Origin: Sporocytophaga sp.
GTDB lineage: Bacteria > Bacteroidota > Bacteroidia > Cytophagales > Cytophagaceae
Direction: 5' to 3'
Assembly (NCBI RefSeq): GCF_017745095.1
Contig: NZ_JAGHZZ010000008.1
Location: 175,830-239,829 of the forward strand
DNA length: 64,000 nucleotides
Part shown: positions 44,387-53,611 of the stretch, piece after piece
How positions within the stretch are numbered: the stretch's first letter is position 1
Layout: each line of letters starts with the position of its first letter
Notes under the pieces: generated by a model
Databases searched by the model: none
Seen by the model: only the letters and a program-made list of their open reading frames with translations
What the model was told of the DNA's origin: nothing
Program-made: the position numbers and the translations under genes

Positions 44387-44815
44387 CTAAATACACTCCT
44401 CTTCATCTCCCTGCATGTCCCTGCTGGCCTCTCCTTGTCCTTCTCTTTCATACCGAACCCTTCTTGCCGAACCCTCTCTTTCTCCACGTCTTTTCTGGAA
44501 AGGCCATTGAAGCATTTTTAGCTTTTTCACTTCTTCTACATAAACAGTAGAAGTATCTTTAAAGTAAATATTCTTTGCATCAAGATTTTGCTGAGGCTCT
44601 GCCTCAAAGTCATATCTGATATTACTATTGATCTTTGTCGCACTCAGGTAAGCTATATTATGTAAACCAGTATTGACACTATCTTTTACTTGAGTTATTC
44701 TTTTTACGCACAGGTCTTTCACCGGCCCACTAGCTTTATTACTCTTCGTTTCCTGTGCATAGACCGCTGAGTACATCACCATGAACATCAGCAGAACTCC
44801 CCATTGCTTTTTCAT
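44387..44815 (-). CDS. Unrecognised small exported protein
   Basis: A 142-residue protein starting MKKQWGVLLMF (ATG 44813-44815). The signal peptide ends near 21 (AVYAQ). A short middle part has one Cys (VKDLCVKRI), and the last 40 residues are strikingly Arg/Glu-rich (FQKRRGEREGSARRV, REGQGEASRDMQGDEEE), likely disordered. No family recognised. The upstream flank carries heptamer arrays R4 and R5. Confidence 0.6.
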   Translation of the reverse strand: MKKQWGVLLMFMVMYSAVYAQETKSNKASGPVKDLCVKRITQVKDSVNTGLHNIAYLSATKINSNIRYDFEAEPQQNLDAKNIYFKDTSTVYVEEVKKLKMLQWPFQKRRGEREGSARRVRYEREGQGEASRDMQGDEEECI

Positions 44816-44909
44816 TGTTACCGACTTTATAAATCTAACCAGGGAAAAATTCAAATAGTTATAAGGAAGGGATTTCGATGGGATAATAGACTATTAATCA
44901 AGAGATATG

Positions 44910-44986
44910 AAGCTTAAAGCAGAAAGCTTAAAGCAAAAAGTTATTAAAAAGTTAAAAGTAGAAAGCTTAAAGTTAAAAGTTTATAA
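44910..44986 (+). repeat. Heptamer repeat array R4
   Basis: About eleven units read on the plus strand, mostly AAGCTTA, AAGCAGA, AAAGTTA and AGTTAAA types, with one broken unit in the middle. It lies in the spacer between the small exported protein and proC, facing array R5. Confidence 0.8.
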
Positions 44987-45049
44987 GAGATTTATTCTCC
45001 CAATCCACTGAAGTCTTCTGCCTAAAAAAATGGTTCATTGGTATTAAAA

Positions 45050-45112
45050 ATTAAAAGCAGAAAGCAAAGGTCTAAAGACTACTTTAACTTTCTGCTTTTC
45101 GCTTTAAGCTTA
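45050..45112 (-). repeat. Heptamer repeat array R5, two opposed halves behind proC
   Basis: The right half (about 45082-45110) reads on the minus strand straight from the proC stop; the left half (45051-45069) reads on the plus strand. The halves pair through 12 bp (AAAAGCAGAAAG, 45053-45064, with 45088-45099), inside which GTCT/AGAC can also pair. On the minus strand TTAATTTTTAA follows, so the array also works as a likely proC terminator. Confidence 0.8.
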
Positions 45113-45922
45113 TCAAGCTGACTCTTTCGAAAGCTCTTTTGCTCTTTTTTCAGCTGATTTTAAAGCTTCAATAATATCCTGTCCGACATTGGATTTTTCA
45201 AAAGAATTCAGTGCAGCCTCTGTTGTTCCTCCTTTAGACGCTACAGCTTTAATCATGTCGTCTAGAGAATCTTTGCTATTGCTCATGATCTGAAAAGCTC
45301 CAAGCATAGTTTGTTTCACCAACATAGCAGCTACCGGCTCTTCCATTCCCATTTGCTTTCCGGCTTCTATCATATGCTTTACAAAATAGTAATAATAAGC
45401 AGGCCCACTTCCACTCAATGCAGTTACAGCATCTAGCAGTTCTTCATCTTTCATAAAAATAGCCTTGCCTGTGGTTTCAAGCAAAGTATCCACAATAGAT
45501 ATCTGATCAAGTGATGCATCCTTACAAACAGTAAAAGCTGTTATACCAAAACCAAGTTGTGCTGGAGTATTTGGCATTGCTCTCACAATTTTATCATGTT
45601 TTAGAAGAGTCTGTATAGTTGAAATAGTAATTCCGGCCATGATAGAAATAATCAGCTGGTTCGGCTTTATTACTTTAATCAGATCCGGTACCAGAGATTT
45701 AAAATCCTGAGGTTTTACTGCCACAATCAGAATGTCGTAGCTTGACAAACTTTCGTTGATTTCTTCCTTAAGGTCAGCGACTCCCTCTTCTCTAAGGCTT
45801 TTACGTTTCTCAGGATGTTTTTCTATGATAAGGAGGTCACCTTTTTTTACAATATTACTTCTAACAAAGGCTTTGGCATAGGTAGTACCCATATTCCCGC
45901 CGCCAAGTATTGCAATTCTCAT
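45113..45922 (-). CDS. proC: Pyrroline-5-carboxylate reductase
   Basis: Last step of proline synthesis, NAD(P)H-dependent. The 269-residue protein begins MRIAILGGGNMG (Rossmann motif), so the ATG at 45920-45922 is preferred to a TTG 6 nt upstream. VAVKPQDF, ISIMAGITISTIQ, VRAMPNTPAQLG and TALSGSGPAYYYYF are family hallmarks. Last gene of the guaA-hemL-proC unit, 23 nt after hemL, ended by a hairpin built from heptamer repeats. Confidence 0.95.
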   Translation of the reverse strand: MRIAILGGGNMGTTYAKAFVRSNIVKKGDLLIIEKHPEKRKSLREEGVADLKEEINESLSSYDILIVAVKPQDFKSLVPDLIKVIKPNQLIISIMAGITISTIQTLLKHDKIVRAMPNTPAQLGFGITAFTVCKDASLDQISIVDTLLETTGKAIFMKDEELLDAVTALSGSGPAYYYYFVKHMIEAGKQMGMEEPVAAMLVKQTMLGAFQIMSNSKDSLDDMIKAVASKGGTTEAALNSFEKSNVGQDIIEALKSAEKRAKELSKESA

Positions 45923-45945
45923 ATTCAATATATTATTAATTTCTT

Positions 45946-47244
45946 TTAAGCATTTTGAAGCACAGCTTTCAATGCTTTGTAATTTGCTTTTATAATCTCT
46001 TCTGCCAGTTCCTCTGTAATTGCTGTTGAAATAAACAGACTTTCATATTGAGAGGGAGCTAGATAAACTCCTTCTTCCAACATCGCTCTGAAATATCTGC
46101 CGAAAAGAGCTGTATCAGAAGTCTTAGCAGTTTCAAAATCTATAACCTTCTGATCAGTAAAGAACAATGTAAACATGGAGCCTATCCTGTTGACTGTTCC
46201 TTTTATGCCAAGCTCATTAAGGTTTTTCTCAAAACCTTCACAGATTCTGGCAGTGATTTTTTCCAAATGGGTATATATTTCCGGATGTGTATTCAGATAA
46301 TTTAACATTGCCAAGCCGGCAGCCATAGCCACGGGATTTCCGGAAAGTGTCCCTGCCTGGTATACAGGACCAGCGGGAGATACAAAATCCATAATTTCCT
46401 TTTTCCCGCCATATGCACCTACTGGCATTCCACCTCCGATTATTTTTCCTAAAGTCGTAAGGTCAGGTTTAACATTTAAAATTTGTTGAGCTCCTCCTTT
46501 AGATAATCTGAAACCTGTCATCACTTCATCAAAGATCAAAACAATGCCTTCGTTATCACAAAGTGTTCTCAATCCTTGCAGAAAGCCGCTACCTGGCACA
46601 ACAAGTCCCATATTTCCTGCTACAGGCTCAATGATAATAGCAGCGATCTGCCCTTTATTGGCAGCTGCAAGATCCTGAACTGCTTTAAGATTATTAAACG
46701 GAGCGGTAAGTGTATCATTGGCCACGCCTTGAGTAACACCTGGGCTATCTGGTACACCAAGTGTTATCGCACCACTTCCTGCAGCAATTAGAAATGAGTC
46801 TCCGTGGCCATGGTAACAGCCTTCAAACTTAACAATCTTGGCTCTGTTCGTATAACCTCTTGCAAGTCTGACTGCAGCCATAGTGGCTTCAGTGCCTGAG
46901 CTAACCATTCTCACCTTCTCAATTGAAGGAATCATAGAAGTGATCAGTTCCGCCATCAAAACTTCTCTTTCTCCAGGAGCTCCGAATGAAAGTGAGTCCT
47001 TAACAGCTTCACAAACCGCTTCCTGAATACCCTTATTGGCATGACCAAGAATCATTGGTCCCCATGAATTGATCAGTTCTATATATTTATTATCATCCTC
47101 ATCTATCAAGTAAGCACCTTCAGCTTTTTTGATAAATAAAGGATTTCCTCCAACTGCTCTAAATGCTCTAACAGGAGAATTAACTCCACCGGGAATTACT
47201 TTTTTCGCTCTTTCAAAAAGTTTGTGGCTTTTTTCAGTCCTCAT
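45946..47244 (-). CDS. hemL: Glutamate-1-semialdehyde 2,1-aminomutase
   Basis: Makes 5-aminolevulinate for haem by the C5 route. The 432-residue PLP enzyme has VIPGGVNSPVRAF near the N-terminus, GYHGHGDSFL, IFDEVMTGFR, and the PLP lysine in TTLGKIIGGGMPVGAYGG; AGTLSGNPVAMAAG follows. Length is normal. It lies 4 nt behind the periplasmic binding-protein gene. Confidence 0.97.
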   Translation of the reverse strand: MRTEKSHKLFERAKKVIPGGVNSPVRAFRAVGGNPLFIKKAEGAYLIDEDDNKYIELINSWGPMILGHANKGIQEAVCEAVKDSLSFGAPGEREVLMAELITSMIPSIEKVRMVSSGTEATMAAVRLARGYTNRAKIVKFEGCYHGHGDSFLIAAGSGAITLGVPDSPGVTQGVANDTLTAPFNNLKAVQDLAAANKGQIAAIIIEPVAGNMGLVVPGSGFLQGLRTLCDNEGIVLIFDEVMTGFRLSKGGAQQILNVKPDLTTLGKIIGGGMPVGAYGGKKEIMDFVSPAGPVYQAGTLSGNPVAMAAGLAMLNYLNTHPEIYTHLEKITARICEGFEKNLNELGIKGTVNRIGSMFTLFFTDQKVIDFETAKTSDTALFGRYFRAMLEEGVYLAPSQYESLFISTAITEELAEEIIKANYKALKAVLQNA

Positions 47245-47248
47245 ATAC

Positions 47249-49003
47249 TTATTTAATCTGATCTACAGAATTTGCTACTACCATTTTGTTACCCTCAAAT
47301 TTTACTATCGGAACAAACAGGTTAGAATTCGAATTGGTAAAATTAAAACCATATAGGGTATAACCTTTAGTAAAGCCCTGTGCAGAGAGCCCAGGACCAA
47401 ATACATTACCAAAATTCTTTAAGGCATTCCCGAAAAACCTCATCATATCATATCCTTGATAAGCATAGATTTCAGGGATGATATAAGCTTTTTTCAAAAA
47501 AGTATTTCTGAAACTTTGAACTGCGTAGCTATCATAATCTATATAGTCTGGATTGATAAAATGTACATTTCTCCTTTCAAACTGTTCAAAGGTAAGCAGA
47601 GGGAACTGCAACCATTCCTGCCTTGTGATTACAGGTGTAGAAAATTTGCTGATCTCCATTTGACTGATGAAGTTAGCAGCAATTACCTGATCGTTTGCAG
47701 CTATGAAAATATGATTGACACCTAAAAGCTTGGCAGAATCAGACAAAAGCTTTTGCATGTTTTTAAGCTTATCTTTTGCAACTTTCTCAAACTGAGTCAC
47801 TGCAAATCCTTTTAGTATAATACTGTCTTTGTATCTTGTTGCCAGCAATGAATCTCTATTTTCCTGACCAAAGAATATATATACATTTTTCCTTTCTGGT
47901 GCGGTGTGAGCTTTCTTTCCTGTTCCCACAGCCATAGGTTCTACAGGGAATTTTGCCGCGGCCATTTCGGCAGCCCTACCCGCCTGAGCTTCCAGACTTG
48001 GCTGAAATAAAAACACATATGGATTTCCTTCTACAAGTTTAATATTATTGGAAAGAGGATTGATGCCTGATATCTTATTCTTTAATGCAAATTCAGCTAC
48101 CAAAGGATAGTTAGCTGGAAAAATAGGTCCTATAATAAGGTCCATATTGACAAGTTCGGGAGATTTTAAAATTTGCGAAACCTTTGAATCGTCCTTTTCT
48201 GTATCATAAGGATGAAGCACAACACTAACGCCATCTTTCTTCAAGGAATCTATTGCAATTTTCATCCCTTCATACAACTCAAAGACATATTGGTAGCTTT
48301 TGCCCCATGTCTCCGGACTCAATTGCTTCTCCATAAAAGGAAAAAGTACAGCTACATGATATTCCGGCTTTTTTACTGAAGCTCTGGTAGCTTCAACAGT
48401 CTCCTTTTCCAATTTAAATTCCTGTCTCAGATATTCCAGCAGCATCTTATCTTTCTCATTCAGCTGAGCATAAGAAAGTCTGTTAACAAGATTCTTTGCT
48501 ATTACTTCATCGTTTGGAAATAACTTTTGGAGGTTTTTGAGAGTGTCTATTGGAGCTTTCTGCAGATAGAAATTCTTCTGCTTATCCGCATCCTGCTTCA
48601 AATCCTTTGAATTAAGAGTACTAAGGAGTTTTACGGCTTGAAAATATCTCTGCTGTTCAAAATAAAGGTTTGCATAAAGGTAATTCACATCCTCTATTTT
48701 GTCCCAGTCCGGGTATCTTTGTTTGATCTGCATAACCATAGCTTTTCCTTCGTTCAGCTTGCCAACTTTTAGAGCCGCAAGAGAATAGTAATAAGCAGAA
48801 TAAGCTTCGAATTTATTTTCTTCACTTTCCTTAGTCAACGGCAGAAAAACATCCATTGCCTGTTGATATTTACCTTCCTTAAGGAAGTTTTTACCAATCA
48901 GGAATTGTCCCTGATAGTCCGTTTGTCCCAAAACATTATTGGAGACAAAATATAGAATAAGAAAACTTAATGCGTAAGAGATTTTTTTCATCCGGTTGAT
49001 CAT
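47249..49003 (-). CDS. Periplasmic binding-protein-like protein with TPR-type N-terminus
   Basis: A 584-residue exported protein. The ATG at 49001-49003 is chosen because GGGAG lies just upstream, at the guaA stop; ATGs at 49018 and 48991 are alternatives. After the signal peptide (to VLGQ) come TPR-like helices (FLIGKNFLKEGKYQQAMDVFLPL), then a type I periplasmic-binding fold (HVAVLFPFMEK, LYEGMKIAIDSL, DLIIGPIFPANYPLVAEFA, INPLSNN). The ligand is unknown; no permease is near. The plan recalls LpoA-like proteins that mix TPR and binding-protein folds, but this is only analogy. Confidence 0.82.
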   Translation of the reverse strand: MINRMKKISYALSFLILYFVSNNVLGQTDYQGQFLIGKNFLKEGKYQQAMDVFLPLTKESEENKFEAYSAYYYSLAALKVGKLNEGKAMVMQIKQRYPDWDKIEDVNYLYANLYFEQQRYFQAVKLLSTLNSKDLKQDADKQKNFYLQKAPIDTLKNLQKLFPNDEVIAKNLVNRLSYAQLNEKDKMLLEYLRQEFKLEKETVEATRASVKKPEYHVAVLFPFMEKQLSPETWGKSYQYVFELYEGMKIAIDSLKKDGVSVVLHPYDTEKDDSKVSQILKSPELVNMDLIIGPIFPANYPLVAEFALKNKISGINPLSNNIKLVEGNPYVFLFQPSLEAQAGRAAEMAAAKFPVEPMAVGTGKKAHTAPERKNVYIFFGQENRDSLLATRYKDSIILKGFAVTQFEKVAKDKLKNMQKLLSDSAKLLGVNHIFIAANDQVIAANFISQMEISKFSTPVITRQEWLQFPLLTFEQFERRNVHFINPDYIDYDSYAVQSFRNTFLKKAYIIPEIYAYQGYDMMRFFGNALKNFGNVFGPGLSAQGFTKGYTLYGFNFTNSNSNLFVPIVKFEGNKMVVANSVDQIK

Positions 49004-49004
49004 T

Positions 49005-50534
49005 TTACTCCCATTCAATGGTAGCAGGTGGTTTTGAGCTTATATCGTAAACTACTCTGTTGACTCCTTTTACTTTATTGATAATCTCACTGGAAATATC
49101 CGCAAGGAATTCATAAGGAAGGTGAGCCCAGTCAGCTGTCATACCATCTGTACTTGTTACAGCTCTTAAACTTACTACGTTCTCATAAGTTCTTTCATCC
49201 CCCATAACTCCGACAGATTTAACAGGAAGCAAAATTGCTCCAGCCTGCCAAACCTTATCATATTCTCCAACTCTCTTTAAGCCAGATATGAACAGATGAT
49301 CTACTTCCTGCAGTATTGCAACTTTCTCTGCAGTGATGTCTCCCAGTATCCTGATTGCTAGACCTGGACCAGGGAAAGGATGGCGACCGAGAATAGTATT
49401 GTCTATTCCAAGAGATTTTCCAACTATCCTTACTTCATCTTTAAACAATGTTTTTAAAGGCTCTACAACTTTCATCTTCATTTTTTCAGGAAGACCACCA
49501 ACGTTGTGGTGAGATTTAATAGTTGCAGAAGGTCCTTTAACAGAAACCGACTCAATTATATCTGGATAAATCGTGCCTTGCCCAAGCCACTTAACATCAG
49601 ATATTTTATGAGCTTCCTGATCGAAAACTTCTATAAAAACTCTTCCGATTGCTTTTCTTTTTTGCTCTGGATCTGAAAGGCCTTTTAAAGCTGAATAAAA
49701 TTGTTCTTTTGCATCAACCCCAATCACATTCAATCCCATATGTTTGTAGGATGCCAATACTTCCTCAAACTCATTTTTTCTCAACAAGCCATTGTCGACA
49801 AAAATACAAGTAAGTCTGTCTCCTATAGCCTTATCTATAAGCACGGCAGCTACAGAAGAATCCACTCCTCCAGATAAGCCTAGTACTACTTTATCATTTT
49901 TTAATGTAGTTTTTAATTCTGCAACAGTAGAATCGATGAAAGTATCTGGAGTCCAATCCTGGCTACATCCGCAGATATGTACAACGAAGTTTCTTAAAAT
50001 TACTTTACCTTCAAGAGAATGAGTCACCTCTGGGTGAAACTGAATTCCGTAGGTTTGTTCACCTATAACTTTATATGCAGCGACCTTCACAGACTCTGTG
50101 CTGGCCAGAATTTCAAATTTGTCATTGAGACCGGAGATTGTATCTCCATGAGACATCCAAACCTGAGAATCAGGTGTGATTTCCTTCATCAACTTGTCTG
50201 TATTGTGAATGCTCACAAGTTTGGCTCTTCCGTACTCTCTTATTTTAGAAGGCAATACATCATTGCCTGCTTTATGGGCCATTAATTGAGCACCATAACA
50301 AACACCCAGGACAGGCATTTTTCCTTTAAAAGGTGTCAGATCTATATCCGGAGCATTTACTTCGCGAACAGAACATGGACTTCCTGATAGTATTAGACCT
50401 TTTACACTGGAATCAACAGGAGGAATTTTATTGAAAGGGTGAATTTCGCAGTAAACGTTTAACTCTCTGACTCTGCGGGCTATAAGTTGAGTATACTGGG
50501 ATCCGAAATCCAGAATTAATATTTTTTCAGTCAT
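49005..50534 (-). CDS. guaA: GMP synthase (glutamine-hydrolysing)
   Basis: Converts XMP to GMP. The 509-residue protein has the glutamine amidotransferase domain ([14 protein letters not shown] with nucleophile Cys; [11 protein letters not shown] with His and Glu), the ATP-pyrophosphatase loop [14 protein letters not shown] and the C-terminal dimer domain ([14 protein letters not shown], ending [12 protein letters not shown]). First gene of the unit guaA-binding protein-hemL-proC. Confidence 0.98.
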   Translation of the reverse strand: MTEKILILDFGSQYTQLIARRVRELNVYCEIHPFNKIPPVDSSVKGLILSGSPCSVREVNAPDIDLTPFKGKMPVLGVCYGAQLMAHKAGNDVLPSKIREYGRAKLVSIHNTDKLMKEITPDSQVWMSHGDTISGLNDKFEILASTESVKVAAYKVIGEQTYGIQFHPEVTHSLEGKVILRNFVVHICGCSQDWTPDTFIDSTVAELKTTLKNDKVVLGLSGGVDSSVAAVLIDKAIGDRLTCIFVDNGLLRKNEFEEVLASYKHMGLNVIGVDAKEQFYSALKGLSDPEQKRKAIGRVFIEVFDQEAHKISDVKWLGQGTIYPDIIESVSVKGPSATIKSHHNVGGLPEKMKMKVVEPLKTLFKDEVRIVGKSLGIDNTILGRHPFPGPGLAIRILGDITAEKVAILQEVDHLFISGLKRVGEYDKVWQAGAILLPVKSVGVMGDERTYENVVSLRAVTSTDGMTADWAHLPYEFLADISSEIINKVKGVNRVVYDISSKPPATIEWE

Positions 50535-50614
50535 AATGTAAAATTAACATTAGTTGTCCGGTTTTTCCAAAAAAAGTAAATCCTTTCCGGAACAAGTTAT
50601 AAACATACAGGAAA

Positions 50615-50649
50615 AAAGCGTAAAGCAGAAAGTTGAAAGCTAAAAGTTG
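50615..50649 (+). repeat. Heptamer repeat array R6
   Basis: Five units in a row on the plus strand: AAAGCGT, AAAGCAG, AAAGTTG, AAAGCTA, AAAGTTG. It lies upstream of guaA. The unit order AAAGCG-, AAAGCAG, AAAGTT- is shared with R5 and R8. Confidence 0.8.
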
Positions 50650-50717
50650 ATTTCTTAAAACCAAGAAAAGTTTGAGAGTGAAAATTTCGGAGCAAAGGAA
50701 TCTACTATATTATAAAA

Positions 50718-50750
50718 ATAGAAAAACCTGCTCATTGGCAGGTTTTCTAT
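50718..50750 (-). terminator. Terminator of the small gene at 50774
   Basis: A stem AAAACCTGC/GCAGGTTTT extended by ATAG/CTAT past one bulged A, followed on the minus strand by TTTTTATAATA. Confidence 0.8.
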
Positions 50751-50773
50751 TCAATTCTTAACATGAAGTAATG

Positions 50774-51010
50774 TTATACTCCTGCTTCTATTGGTGTCAG
50801 CAACTCAAAATATTTTTCAAAATCTTTTTTCTCCAACAAAAAAGTCGGCTTATGACTTGCCCATTCTGTAGACACCTCAAAGAGGTCATTAAAGGATCTT
50901 CCACGATATACCTGGTTCTCCTTAAATTCTTTTAGCTGCTTGTTATCAGGCGTCCTAATACATTTGTACTGGATCTTTACATTATTCCTTTTCATTTGAC
51001 TTGTTACCAT
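50774..51010 (-). CDS. Small hypothetical protein
   Basis: A 78-residue soluble protein, one gene on its own with a good terminator. It has RTPDNKQLKEFKENQVYRGRSFNDLFEVSTEW and PTFLLEKKDFEKYFELL, a small alpha/beta-looking layout rich in Lys, Glu and aromatics. Met6 is another possible start. I do not recognise it; the terminator and coding-like composition support a real gene. Confidence 0.65.
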   Translation of the reverse strand: MVTSQMKRNNVKIQYKCIRTPDNKQLKEFKENQVYRGRSFNDLFEVSTEWASHKPTFLLEKKDFEKYFELLTPIEAGV

Positions 51011-51502
51011 ACTACTTATACTTACTCCGGTTTAACAACAAATATTTTTAAAAAATTCATCTTGTTTGAAAATTCCGTGGATTAATTCTTTCGTTCAACT
51101 TTTCCTTGGTATAATCCACTACAACTTATTAATACTGAATAAAATAATTGCTAATTAATTCATTGTACTAATAAAGAAACTTCTACCTTCTTTCCAAATG
51201 AATGCAGTGATTTTATTTCATCTCATGTTGCTTAATCAATACAAAAGGAAAGTCTGAGTTAAGTTATGCTTTATATAATTCAACAAACAGATTTAACCTT
51301 ACAATAATTGCATGAGTGGAATAATTATTTTTCACAATGTATTTATGTGACAAGTGTCATTTTAACTACAGAGATCGCTAAAGGTTATTAACAAATCATA
51401 AACCAATCTTTATTTTTTCTTAAAACATCATGAACTTTTAAAAACACTATTGATGTTGACAGATCAAACAAAGCTTCAAAAAATAAATAACCAACCATTA
51501 TT
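51011..51502. other. 492-nt spacer upstream of mreB
   Basis: No gene visible on either strand. A 12-bp palindrome TGACAAGTGTCA (51348-51359) within TGTGACAAGTGTCAT is a possible regulator site, distantly like a CRP/FNR-type box. No clear TAnnTTTG promoter was found near mreB. Confidence 0.45.
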
Positions 51503-52534
51503 ATGGGTTTATTCGGAAATCTTTTTCATAATGAAATTGCCATGGATCTGGGGACTGCTAATACCCTGATCATGCTAAACGACCAGGTCGTACTAAACGA
51601 ACCATCTATTATCGCAATAGATACAATTACGGGAGAACTTGTTGCCCTTGGCAGAAAAGCTATGGAAATGCATGAAAAAACTCCGGAGAACATCAAAACC
51701 ATAAGACCTCTTAAGGATGGTGTTATTTCTAATTTCCATGCGGCAGAACAAATGATCAGAGGGATGATCAAAATGATTTTTGACGGTAAAAAGTCCTTAA
51801 TTAAAACTGCCCAGAAAATGGTGATTTGCATTCCTTACGGAGCAACAGAAGTTGAAAAAAGAGCCGTTAGGGATTCTGCCGAAAACGCAGGTGTGAAAGA
51901 ACTTTACCTTATACATGAGCCGATAGCTGCTGCTGTGGGAATCGGAATAGATATTGAGGAACCACATGGTTCCATGGTAATAGATATAGGAGGTGGTACT
52001 ACTGAGATTGCAGTTATATCCCTATGCGGTGTAGTATGCAATCAATCATTGAAAATTGCTGGTGATCAGCTCAACAAAGATATTCTGAACTTCATGAGAA
52101 GAAGTCATAATCTTTTAATAGGAGAAAGATCCGCCGAGAGAATCAAGATTGAGGTAGGAGCTGCTCTTCAGGAGCTAGATGATGCTCCGGCAAACTTTAC
52201 AGTAATCGGAAGAGATATGATGACGGGACTTCCGAAAGAAGTAACTGTTAATTATGCTGAAGTTTCTTCTGCTATGGAAAAATCTATATCTGTTATCGAA
52301 GAGTCTGTAATAAAAACACTTGAAACTTGTCCGCCGGAACTTGCCGGAGACATCTATAGAAAAGGTATTCATATCACAGGTGGAGGCAGTAATCTAAAAG
52401 GTCTTGACAAAAGATTGGAACAGAAGACAAAGCTAAAAATACACCTTTGTGAAAACAGTTTATTATCAGTAATAAAAGGTACTTCAACTTCATTGAAGAA
52501 AATAAAAACAATGAAGCATATACTGGTAAGATAA
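51503..52534 (+). CDS. mreB: MreB-like actin homologue
   Basis: A 343-residue filament-forming ATPase of the MreB family, which organises cell-wall growth along the membrane. AMDLGTANTLIM (phosphate 1), PYGATEVEKRAVRDSAENAG, IHEPIAAAVGIG, MVIDIGGGTTEIAVISL (phosphate 2) and GIHITGGGSNLKGLDKRL (adenosine) are all seen. mreC and mreD do not follow; a terminator closes the gene, so this may be a second, solitary paralogue. Near the C-terminus VIKGTSTSLK replaces the usual A-R-G-x-G stretch. Confidence 0.93.
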   Translation: MGLFGNLFHNEIAMDLGTANTLIMLNDQVVLNEPSIIAIDTITGELVALGRKAMEMHEKTPENIKTIRPLKDGVISNFHAAEQMIRGMIKMIFDGKKSLIKTAQKMVICIPYGATEVEKRAVRDSAENAGVKELYLIHEPIAAAVGIGIDIEEPHGSMVIDIGGGTTEIAVISLCGVVCNQSLKIAGDQLNKDILNFMRRSHNLLIGERSAERIKIEVGAALQELDDAPANFTVIGRDMMTGLPKEVTVNYAEVSSAMEKSISVIEESVIKTLETCPPELAGDIYRKGIHITGGGSNLKGLDKRLEQKTKLKIHLCENSLLSVIKGTSTSLKKIKTMKHILVR

Positions 52535-52550
52535 TTTTCCTTCTCACCTA

Positions 52551-52592
52551 TGCCGGAGATAATTGGTTTCATTCTGATTCCTGTCTCCGGCA
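52551..52592 (+). terminator. Terminator of mreB
   Basis: A 9-bp GC-rich stem TGCCGGAGA (52551-52559) with TCTCCGGCA (52584-52592), a 24-nt loop, then TTTTCCTTTT. Confidence 0.8.
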
Positions 52593-52705
52593 CTTTTCCT
52601 TTTATCTGTATTTTCAAACGAAAAAAATATTTTCTATCTCAATCATCTGTATTTCAGTTTAAATAAAAATTATTTTTTAATTAAATTAATATTTTGTCTT
52701 AAGCT

Positions 52706-52736
52706 TTTGAATCTAATATTAATTCATATACATTTG
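52706..52736 (+). promoter_or_regulatory. Consensus promoter of the SRP RNA gene
   Basis: TTTG (52706-52709), exactly 19 nt, then TACATTTG (52729-52736): a full match to the Bacteroidetes primary-sigma consensus. Transcription is predicted to start near 52741-52743, at the first paired base of the RNA. Confidence 0.85.
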
Positions 52737-52740
52737 CACC

Positions 52741-52836
52741 GGCAAATCTATACGACCAGCTCCTGTTGAACCCCCCCAGGTCCGGAAGGAAGCAAGGGTA
52801 GACGGTAGAGCGGTGCGATATATGATTTGCCATTTT
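52741..52836 (+). ncRNA. ffs: Signal recognition particle RNA (4.5S-type)
   Basis: Small bacterial SRP RNA that binds Ffh and brings ribosomes with membrane or export substrates to FtsY. The universally conserved tip is present: CAGGTCCGGAAGGAAGCA (52777-52794), including the GGAA tetraloop and the asymmetric loop that binds Ffh. The outer ends pair (GGCAAATC 52741-52748 with GATTTGCC 52824-52831) and are followed by ATTTTTGTTTT, which serves as terminator. No Alu domain, as expected for the short form. The 3' end is set at the T-run and is uncertain by a few bases. Confidence 0.95.
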
Positions 52837-52883
52837 TGTTTTAAGGCTATCTCCAAACCTATACTCAGGTTGAAATTAATTCT

Positions 52884-52891
52884 TAGATTTG
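52884..52891 (+). promoter_or_regulatory. -7 box upstream of fsa
   Basis: TAGATTTG fits TAnnTTTG, 32 nt before the fsa start and after the SRP RNA terminator. The -33 box is not evident. Confidence 0.4.
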
Positions 52892-52922
52892 TACCTTCAC
52901 TTTGTAAAAAACAATTCAAATA

Positions 52923-53579
52923 ATGAAATTCTTTATTGACACAGCTAATCTTAATGAAATAAGAGAGGCTCATGAACTTGGGGTGCTTGACGGCGTTACT
53001 ACGAATCCGAGTTTAATGGCCAAAGAAGGGATCAAAGGAAAAGATAACGTTTTTGCCCACTATAAAGCTATTTGTGATATTACTGACGGAGATGTAAGTG
53101 CTGAAGTAATTGCTACTGATTTCGAAGGTATCATCAGAGAAGGAGAAGAACTGGTAACAATCGATGAAAAAATCGTTGTAAAAGTCCCCTTGATCAAAGA
53201 TGGTATCAAAGCGATAAAATATTTCTCTAAAAATGGCATCAGAACAAACTGTACACTTTGCTTCAGCCCAGGACAAGCACTTCTTGCAGCAAAAGCGGGA
53301 GCTAATTACATATCTCCTTTTATAGGCAGGCTTGATGATGTTTCAACTGATGGACTTGAGCTTATCAGCCAGATTGTCCAAATCTATGATAACTATGGGT
53401 ACCAAACAGAAGTACTAGCGGCTTCGGTAAGACACCCAATGCATATCATTAAATGTGCTGAAATAGGAGCAGATGTAGCTACCTGTCCACTTAGCGTAAT
53501 TACAAGTTTATTAAATCATCCATTAACTGACATAGGTTTGCAGAAGTTTCTGGCAGACCACAAAAAACTTAATGGTTAA
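52923..53579 (+). CDS. fsa: Fructose-6-phosphate aldolase/transaldolase-like
   Basis: A 218-residue small-type transaldolase. [36 protein letters not shown] is the family start; the Schiff-base Lys lies in [11 protein letters not shown], followed by [31 protein letters not shown] and [17 protein letters not shown]. This short form is usually annotated either transaldolase or fructose-6-phosphate aldolase; sequence alone does not decide. It starts a plus-strand run leading to ftsE. Confidence 0.94.
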   Translation: MKFFIDTANLNEIREAHELGVLDGVTTNPSLMAKEGIKGKDNVFAHYKAICDITDGDVSAEVIATDFEGIIREGEELVTIDEKIVVKVPLIKDGIKAIKYFSKNGIRTNCTLCFSPGQALLAAKAGANYISPFIGRLDDVSTDGLELISQIVQIYDNYGYQTEVLAASVRHPMHIIKCAEIGADVATCPLSVITSLLNHPLTDIGLQKFLADHKKLNG

Positions 53580-53611
53580 TCAGGAATCTTGCCGGAAATA
53601 AGTTCAGCAGA

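Noticed and set aside
44910-45112. Repeat array as a possible CRISPR
   Set aside because: Units are 7 bp with no spacers, and no cas genes are near.
52719-52973. 84-residue minus-strand frame
   Set aside because: It covers the SRP RNA gene and the start of fsa; the RNA explains the sequence.
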